NCBI GenBank assembly: GCA_018899995.1
Contig: JAHIHE010000118.1
Coordinates: 1 to 6,435 of the forward strand
Origin: Patescibacteria group bacterium
GTDB lineage: Bacteria > Patescibacteriota > Minisyncoccia > JAHIHE01
DNA: 6,435 nucleotides
Reading direction: 5' to 3'
The notes beneath the pieces are model-generated. The model was not told where the DNA came from and made no database searches. It saw only the letters and a program-made list of their open reading frames with translations. Within the stretch, counting starts at the first letter, position 1. Every line of letters begins with the position of its first letter. The translations under genes were made by a program, and so were the position numbers. This document shows positions 1-3,230 of this stretch, one piece after another.

Positions 1-131
1 AAATTCTGCCGCCAGCTTTTGGCGCTGGCGATTATTTCTATAAAATACATTCCATCTTCCGAAATTTCAAAATTATAATTAAAATTATTTTTTATGGTTA
101 GGTTTAAATTTTCTTTTTTAAGCAAGTTCAT
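1..131 (-). CDS. 5' part of an uncharacterised protein, cut by the window edge
   Basis: An open frame starts with ATG at 131-129 and runs without a stop off the left edge, giving 43 complete codons. The protein begins MNLLKKENLNLTIKNNF and continues through FEISEDGMYFIEIIASAKSW. It is rich in Asn, Lys and Ile and has no signal peptide or membrane segment in the visible part. From memory it resembles a family of uncharacterised Patescibacteria proteins with a conserved ISE(D/S)G...SAKSW stretch; I cannot name a function. It starts 16 bases after the stop of the gene remnant at 148-240, so before rearrangement it may have followed an intact copy of the 110-residue gene. No Shine-Dalgarno site is visible. 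A hairpin (CGCCAGC at 10-16, GCTGGCG at 24-30) lies inside the coding sequence. Confidence 0.5.
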   Translation of the reverse strand, partial: MNLLKKENLNLTIKNNFNYNFEISEDGMYFIEIIASAKSWRQN

Positions 132-147
132 AAAGTTTTAAAATTAT

Positions 148-240
148 TTATCTATTTCTTCTCGCCGCGAAATTAAATGGGTAAAAATATTTTCTCCATA
201 ATTCGTCTGATGAAGAAAATTGATTGTCAAATAAAAACAT
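148..240 (-). pseudogene. Detached 3' end of the 110-residue gene (remnant)
   Basis: This stretch encodes MFLFDNQFSSSDELWRKYF followed by YPFNFAARRNR and a TAA stop. From its second residue it matches the last 29 residues of the intact gene at 1252-1584, with 27 of 29 identical (His to Tyr, Lys to Arg). At DNA level I count 79 of 90 bases identical including the stop, and most changes are silent third-position ones. Similarity ends at the start of this ORF, directly beside the terminator at 246-272, so the first 81 residues are missing. An ATG happens to open the fragment, so a 30-residue peptide could be made, but there is no ribosome-binding site and it follows a terminator. I read it as a remnant left when the zeta-toxin cassette was inserted, or a partial duplication. 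Confidence 0.75.
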
Positions 241-245
241 CGCTT

Positions 246-272
246 AAAAAAGCGCGCTTACGCGCTTTTTTT
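246..272 (-). terminator. Rho-independent terminator after the zeta-toxin cassette
   Basis: A perfect 11-bp stem (AAAAAAGCGCG at 246-256, CGCGCTTTTTT at 261-271) closes a CTTA loop. It starts a few bases beyond the TAA of the 60-residue gene. The A and T runs on both sides make it able to work in both directions, but only minus-strand genes feed into it here. Confidence 0.9.
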
Positions 273-275
273 AAA

Positions 276-458
276 TTAATTTACTTTTGCCTTCAAGCGA
301 GACTTGATAAATAGTTCTCTCTGCTCTTCGTTAGCCTTGTGCGCTGCTTCTTTTAAAACCTCTTTTTTCTCATTATCAGAGGTATGCAAAAAGAAGTCGG
401 AAAACTTGCCCGATTTTTCTTTATATTTCGTTTTTCTAAAAAAATTTAAAAAGCTCAT
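276..458 (-). CDS. Small Lys/Glu-rich protein, possible antitoxin or partner of the zeta toxin
   Basis: A 60-residue basic protein beginning MSFLNFFRKTKYK, with a central SDFFLHTSDNEKKEV segment and a probable helix EAAHKANEEQRELFIKS. It has no signal peptide or membrane segment. Its ATG overlaps a TGA in the zeta-toxin frame in an ATGA arrangement, a classic sign of translational coupling, and there is no Shine-Dalgarno site of its own. A strong terminator follows at once, so it is the last gene of a two-gene unit. Small proteins of this type (F-x-x-A/T-S-x-x-E-K-K plus A-x-x-A-N-E-E-Q-R) are, from memory, common in Patescibacteria as hypothetical proteins. Location next to a zeta-like kinase suggests an antitoxin, though classical epsilon antitoxin genes precede the toxin and this one follows it and does not look like epsilon. 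The function is inference only. Confidence 0.75.
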   Translation of the reverse strand: MSFLNFFRKTKYKEKSGKFSDFFLHTSDNEKKEVLKEAAHKANEEQRELFIKSRLKAKVN

Positions 459-616
459 AGAATTTTATTTAATGTATCTTCAGTATAATACTCTTTAATA
501 TAATCGTCAATTCGTTCGTTGCCACTTTTTATTTTAATAATATTTTCAACCGTATTCTTCTCAAAATCTTTTTTAACAAAGAAAATCACAACTTTATCGC
601 CAAATTCTTTCGAAAT
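455..616 (-). pseudogene. Detached C-terminal part of the zeta-toxin frame, after an in-frame TAA
   Basis: Directly after the TAA at 617-619 the same frame stays open for 53 further residues and ends in a TGA at 457-455. The text reads as normal protein (FGDKVVIFFVKKDFEKNT, then a charged stretch with NERIDDYIKEYYTEDTLNKIL). No start codon with a ribosome-binding site opens it. The TGA overlaps the ATG of the next gene, the usual junction of co-translated genes, which argues that this is the true end of the toxin gene. Joined, the ancestral protein would have 238 residues. From memory, CPR zeta-family proteins have just such a C-terminus with a lysine where the TAA stands, so a single AAA to TAA change (nonsense mutation or base-calling error) would explain it. 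Confidence 0.8.
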
Positions 617-1171
617 TTAATTTATAGTATCTTTTGCTCCCAAAAACTCTTTAATGAATGCCCCTTTAGGGATATTTCTGCCTTCAACAATCTCCCTTGC
701 TTTGGTAAACATCCACGCCACTTCAGGCTTCTGATAAATATAAAAAATGAAAACCGGACGTCCTTTTGCCAGAGAACGATTTATATTTTGTAAGGCTTTA
801 CAGTAATTTGAAAATGTACCATCAAATACAAAGCTTTGTTTTTGATGTAAAACATGATCATGAGTTTTTTCAATAATTAAGGAAATTGCTCCTTGAAATA
901 ATTGCGAATTATTGCCTGTATATCCGGGAATAAAGCGCCGAATTTCATCGCCATCAATGCGAATAACACGGCGCTCGTTGTCATCTTCTAAAAGCTTAAT
1001 TAAATTTTTTGAAAATTCCGTTTTTCCCGCCCCCGGCGAACCCGCCATAAATACGGAAATCGGAACACTATCCGGAGCGTACTTTGCAATACCTGTTAAT
1101 TCTTTTGCTATGCGATTTTTATTCTTTTTGGCGAATTCTATCGCCGCCTCGCGAGTATTGTTATCAATCAT
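617..1171 (-). CDS. Zeta-toxin-family P-loop kinase, prematurely stopped
   Basis: A 184-residue P-loop phosphotransferase of the zeta toxin/PezT type. Visible motifs are the Walker A GSPGAGKT at residues 44-51, RIDGDEIRRFIPGY at 71-84 with acidic residues D73 and D75 in the substrate-side position, FVFDGTFSN at 114-122, and the basic REIVEGRNIPKG lid-like region at 159-170. Zeta toxins phosphorylate UDP-N-acetylglucosamine and related sugars and block cell-wall synthesis; other family members act on different small molecules, and the substrate here is unknown. All the main motifs lie before the TAA at 617-619, but the frame continues 53 residues past it, so the product lacks its C-terminal strand-helix region. 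It could be a dead toxin, a partly active one, or intact in the real genome if the TAA is an error. The start is ATG 1171; no Shine-Dalgarno site is visible. Confidence 0.85.
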   Translation of the reverse strand: MIDNNTREAAIEFAKKNKNRIAKELTGIAKYAPDSVPISVFMAGSPGAGKTEFSKNLIKLLEDDNERRVIRIDGDEIRRFIPGYTGNNSQLFQGAISLIIEKTHDHVLHQKQSFVFDGTFSNYCKALQNINRSLAKGRPVFIFYIYQKPEVAWMFTKAREIVEGRNIPKGAFIKEFLGAKDTIN

Positions 1172-1215
1172 ATTTTAACTAATTTTTTATTTTTCTAATG
1201 CGTACAGGAAACATT

Positions 1216-1240
1216 ATTATATGCCTTAAACTTTTATCAA
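1216..1240 (-). promoter_or_regulatory. Possible promoter of the zeta-toxin cassette
   Basis: A TATAAT box lies at 1221-1216 on the minus strand, about 45 bases before the toxin ATG. A TTGATA is present at 1240-1235 but only 13 bases away; paired with TAATGT slightly downstream the spacing would be 18. The -10 alone is good, the pairing is uncertain. Confidence 0.35.
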
Positions 1241-1251
1241 ATTTTCCCCTT

Positions 1252-1584
1252 TTACCGATTTTTCCTCGCCGCGAAATTAAAGGGGTGAAAATATTTTCTC
1301 CACAATTCATCGGATGACGAAAATTGATTATCAAATAAAAAATAATCAACTAGCGCCTCACGCAGGCGCAAGATTTCCTTTAAACGGGATTTATTTTTCG
1401 CGTCTTGAACCGTCAAATCCAAAAGTTCCAACGCTCTTTCAAACGCTCTATCGCTATAATCAAAATTATTTTTATTTTTCCACAAAATAGTCCGTTCAAC
1501 TTCACTGCCAACATTTGCCAATTGTTCGGCAAAAGTCAGTTCAAGCCAGCGCCCTTGCGCTAATTGTTTGTGTTGATAATTCAT
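1252..1584 (-). CDS. Uncharacterised conserved 110-residue protein
   Basis: A 110-residue soluble, probably all-helical protein. It starts MNYQHKQLAQGRWLELTFAE and has the segments EQLANVGSEVERT at residues 20-32, a central AFERALELLDLT, LRLREALVDYF, and a closing FNFAARKNR. From memory this matches a family of hypothetical proteins in Patescibacteria and some anaerobes (Y-x-H-x-x-L-A-x-G-R-W...GSEV...ALELLDLT...F-A-A-R-x-x-R). I know no function; a helical bundle is a plausible fold but not shown. It lies 59 bases after the DUF5674 gene on the same strand, with a perfect 18-bp hairpin between them ending 13 bases before this ATG, and without a Shine-Dalgarno site. Its last 29 codons are repeated at 148-240 on the far side of the zeta-toxin cassette. 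No terminator separates it from the cassette. Confidence 0.8.
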   Translation of the reverse strand: MNYQHKQLAQGRWLELTFAEQLANVGSEVERTILWKNKNNFDYSDRAFERALELLDLTVQDAKNKSRLKEILRLREALVDYFLFDNQFSSSDELWRKYFHPFNFAARKNR

Positions 1585-1593
1585 TGGCTAATC

Positions 1594-1638
1594 TAACGAC
1601 ATCGCAAGTCGTTAATTTACTAACGACTTGCGATGTCG
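1594..1638. repeat. Perfect 18-bp inverted repeat made of nested palindromes
   Basis: The arm CGACATCGCAAGTCGTTA (1597-1614) is followed by ATTTAC and then its exact reverse complement (1621-1638). Each arm is itself a smaller palindrome: TAACGAC at 1594-1600 pairs with GTCGTTA at 1608-1614, and TAACGAC at 1621-1627 with GTCG at 1635-1638. It fills most of the gap between the DUF5674 gene and the 110-residue gene. No T-run follows on the minus strand, so it is a poor intrinsic terminator. It could be an RNA processing or stability hairpin, a protein-binding site, or a small dispersed repeat. Confidence 0.9.
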
Positions 1639-1643
1639 AAAAT

Positions 1644-1991
1644 TTAAATTTCTCTTTCAATCAAATTATTAACAATTTCAATAATTATTTTTCGCGTATC
1701 AATATTTTCCACCCCCCTGCTTTTATTTCCCTGCGAAGGCCGCAGATTTATCATTGAGTCAAATTCAATCCAATTTTCGTCATTAGCCGCCGGGTAAATA
1801 TTAATTCCCCATAAATTATCCTGCTTTGAGCCATTTTCAATTAAAAGCGCTTCTTCGTCAGCATGGAGTTCCCCGCCGATAACCATTATTTTCTTTTCAA
1901 TATCCACTACCGCTTTAACTAAATCGCCAAACATAGCTTCGGCAATCTTTTCCAGTTCCTTAATTGAAATTTTGTCTTTGATTATTTTCAT
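1644..1991 (-). CDS. DUF5674 family protein
   Basis: A 115-residue soluble protein that I recognise as the DUF5674 family, small proteins of unknown function found widely in Patescibacteria and elsewhere. The family marks visible here are KEKISI-like start, AEAMFGDLVKAVVDIEK at residues 17-33, GELHADEEALLIENGS at 40-55, DNLWGINIYP at 58-67, and FDSMINLRPSQGNKSRGVE at 77-95. The invariant-looking His43, Asp45, Glu46, Glu47, Asp78, Arg84 and Arg92 would suit a binding or catalytic site, but no activity is known to me. Length is normal for the family. The gene has its own possible promoter directly after the khpA terminator and is followed by the 18-bp hairpin and the 110-residue gene, with which it may share a transcript. 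Confidence 0.85.
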   Translation of the reverse strand: MKIIKDKISIKELEKIAEAMFGDLVKAVVDIEKKIMVIGGELHADEEALLIENGSKQDNLWGINIYPAANDENWIEFDSMINLRPSQGNKSRGVENIDTRKIIIEIVNNLIEREI

Positions 1992-2000
1992 ATTAGCTTT

Positions 2001-2028
2001 ATCTTATCATAACTTCCATAAAAATCAA
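2001..2028 (-). promoter_or_regulatory. Possible promoter of the DUF5674 gene
   Basis: TTGATT at 2028-2023 and TAAGAT at 2006-2001 are spaced by 16 bases, between the khpA terminator and the DUF5674 start. The expected transcript start is only a few bases before the ATG at 1991, so the mRNA would be nearly leaderless. Confidence 0.35.
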
Positions 2029-2035
2029 ACAAACC

Positions 2036-2060
2036 AAAAGCCGCTTTTAAAGCGGCTTTT
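2036..2060 (-). terminator. Rho-independent terminator after khpA
   Basis: A perfect 12-bp stem (AAAAGCCGCTTT at 2036-2047, AAAGCGGCTTTT at 2049-2060) with a very short nominal loop; pairing a few bases less gives a normal tetraloop. It is symmetric, with A and T runs at both sides, and lies 37 bases beyond the khpA stop. It closes the rpsP-khpA unit. Confidence 0.9.
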
Positions 2061-2097
2061 GTATCTTTAGGTAAAACGATTTTACAAAAGATTAAAT

Positions 2098-2433
2098 TTA
2101 CAAAGCGAGATCGCCGACAACGTCGCTCACGCTTTTGCCCCGGCTTTTTGCCTCTTCGGTTCTCGGGCCTCTTCCGCCCTCCGGCTCAACAATTTTAAGA
2201 TTCAACCGCGCGTTATTTTTAACGCCGATTATCCTTAAAAGGGTGCGGATGGATTTTGCGGTAGAACCTTCCCGGCCGATAACATAACCCATATCTTCCG
2301 GATTGACTTTCAGGGTCAAAAGCACCCCTCTTTCGTCAAGAGTGCGTTCTACGACAACATCATCGGGGTGATTGACGATTGCCTTAACAACGATTTCCAA
2401 AAATTCCTGATCTTTTATTTCTACTTTGGTCAT
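2098..2433 (-). CDS. khpA: KH-domain RNA-binding protein KhpA (YlqC/YhaM-neighbour type)
   Basis: A 111-residue single KH-domain protein of the KhpA (YlqC) family, cytosolic RNA-binding proteins that in Firmicutes work with KhpB/EloR in RNA regulation and cell elongation. The KH signature is MGYVIGREGSTAKSIRTLL at residues 48-66, with the G53-R-E-G56 loop that contacts RNA. The first 40 residues form the usual strand-helix start (FLEIVVKAIVNHPDDVVVER). A charged, probably flexible tail (EGGRGPRTEEAKSRGKS) makes it longer than the usual 75-80 residues. The gene follows rpsP as in the common rpsP-khpA-rimM-trmD order, but rimM and trmD do not follow here; a terminator does. The start is fixed by CTCCTT (plus strand 2442-2447), read as AAGGAG eight bases before the ATG, the best ribosome-binding site in the window. 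It also has its own strong promoter. Confidence 0.93.
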   Translation of the reverse strand: MTKVEIKDQEFLEIVVKAIVNHPDDVVVERTLDERGVLLTLKVNPEDMGYVIGREGSTAKSIRTLLRIIGVKNNARLNLKIVEPEGGRGPRTEEAKSRGKSVSDVVGDLAL

Positions 2434-2535
2434 TTCAATATCTCCTTCAATATCTTCAAATTTTAGTGGTTACAACAAAAGCAATATTTCGACCTTTCGA
2501 GGAATAATTACCTCTACCGATACTGCTTATTTGAC
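2434..2535 (-). promoter_or_regulatory. About 100-base khpA leader with possible RNA structure
   Basis: The expected transcript start is near 2529. The leader can form an outer stem (2481-2487 with 2520-2526, seven pairs including one G-U) enclosing two small hairpins: TCGA/TCGA at 2489-2500 and GAGG/CCTC at 2499-2514. The two inner hairpins share two bases, so they compete. A good AAGGAG site (2447-2442) ends the leader. Regulation is possible but not shown. Confidence 0.35.
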
Positions 2536-2564
2536 ATTTTAAATTAAAAAAAATGATCTGTCAA
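2536..2564 (-). promoter_or_regulatory. Strong sigma70-type promoter of khpA
   Basis: Consensus TTGACA at 2564-2559 and TAAAAT at 2541-2536 are spaced by exactly 17 bases. The promoter starts four bases after the rpsP stop codon, giving khpA expression independent of rpsP. An 8-bp perfect inverted repeat (ATTTGACA at 2529-2536, TGTCAAAT at 2559-2566) brackets it, one arm covering the -35 box and the other the start-site region. Confidence 0.75.
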
Positions 2565-2567
2565 ATT

Positions 2568-3014
2568 TTAAGACTTGGCTGGTTCGGCTGTTTTTGCCCC
2601 GGCGGCCTCAGACGGTCGTGCGACGGCTTCAACCGGCTTTGCTTCGTTTTTTGCGGCTTCAATGTCGGGTTTTGCAACAGGCGCTGATTCTGCCGGAGCG
2701 CCTGCCTGTCCGACCCGCGCGCCAGCTGGCACGGCAAGCAAAGACTTTTTGCTTTTTGAAATTTTTACCTTAACTTTTGGCGCGTCAATTATTTTTGCCT
2801 CCGCCAAAATATTATGCACAGTTGGCGTCAGTTGCGCTCCTTTGCCTATCCAATTTTTGATTCTTTCGGCTTCAAGTTTGTGTTTTTTTTCTCCAGGGTT
2901 GTAAAAACCCAGATTCTCCAAATATTTTCCCGGTCGTCTTCCTTTCTCAATCAAAATCAGGCGAAAGGACGGCTTATGTTTTTTTCCGAATCTTAGTAAT
3001 CGTATTTGCAACAT
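2568..3014 (-). CDS. rpsP: 30S ribosomal protein S16 with a long low-complexity tail
   Basis: Ribosomal protein S16, a primary 16S rRNA-binding protein of the small-subunit body. Residues 1-76 cover the whole family: MLQIRLLRFGKKHKPSFRLI at the start, then YLENLGFYNPG at 31-41, W55, and KGAQLTPTVHNILAEA at 58-73. Family members usually end at 80-90 residues. Here a 71-residue tail follows, first basic (KVKVKISKSKKS) and then Ala/Pro/Glu/Lys-rich and surely disordered (AGAPAESAPVAKPD, PVEAVARPSEAAGAKTAEPAKS). Part of the tail is encoded by GC-rich DNA with a GCCAGCTGGC palindrome at 2721-2730. The gene has a strong promoter, a long AT-rich leader, no Shine-Dalgarno site near its ATG, and is followed by khpA. 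Confidence 0.95.
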   Translation of the reverse strand: MLQIRLLRFGKKHKPSFRLILIEKGRRPGKYLENLGFYNPGEKKHKLEAERIKNWIGKGAQLTPTVHNILAEAKIIDAPKVKVKISKSKKSLLAVPAGARVGQAGAPAESAPVAKPDIEAAKNEAKPVEAVARPSEAAGAKTAEPAKS

Positions 3015-3170
3015 AACAATATATTAATTTTCAATTTCTAATTTTTAATTTTTAATAAATTTCCAATTATTAATTTTTAAACTTTTTATTGCTTTGTTTA
3101 AAAATTGATTCATTTAAAATTTACTAGAAATTAGAAATTAATAATTAGAAATTTCAAATGTAATTTAGTA
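3015..3170 (-). repeat. AT-rich inverted repeat in the rpsP leader
   Basis: Between the rpsP promoter and its ATG lie about 155 bases that are extremely AT-rich. Runs such as TTTCTAATTTTTAATTTTTAAT (near 3034-3056) on one side face GAAATTAGAAATTAATAATTAGAAATTTC-like runs (3126-3155) on the other in inverted orientation. The arms are imperfect and made of short degenerate units. No gene fits in this stretch. It may be a dispersed AT-rich repeat, or a long 5' leader that folds. Confidence 0.6.
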
Positions 3171-3176
3171 ATCTTA

Positions 3177-3205
3177 ATATTATCAGAATATCAAAAAAGT
3201 GTCAA
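3177..3205 (-). promoter_or_regulatory. Strong sigma70-type promoter of rpsP
   Basis: Consensus TTGACA at 3205-3200 and TAATAT at 3182-3177 are spaced by exactly 17 bases, 26 bases beyond the smc stop. The start site would be near 3170, leaving a leader of roughly 155 bases before the rpsP ATG. Confidence 0.75.
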
Positions 3206-3230
3206 TAAAGAATATCAACTATAGCCATTT

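Noticed and set aside
10..30. Hairpin CGCCAGC/GCTGGCG at the left edge as another copy of the palindromic element in smc
   Set aside because: Only a 7-bp stem is shared, there is no core, and the encoded SAKSW residues look like a conserved part of the protein family.
455..1171. Stop-codon recoding as explanation of the interrupted zeta gene
   Set aside because: The interrupting codon is TAA, which also ends rpsP, rnc and other genes here; known CPR recoding concerns TGA, and no gene in the window has an internal TGA.
1594..1638. The 18-bp hairpin as an intrinsic terminator
   Set aside because: There is no T-run after the stem on the minus strand, and the next gene starts 13 bases further on.
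2071..2085. Small hairpin GTAAAA-CGA-TTTTAC after khpA
   Set aside because: Six weak pairs in AT-rich DNA next to a much stronger terminator; expected by chance.
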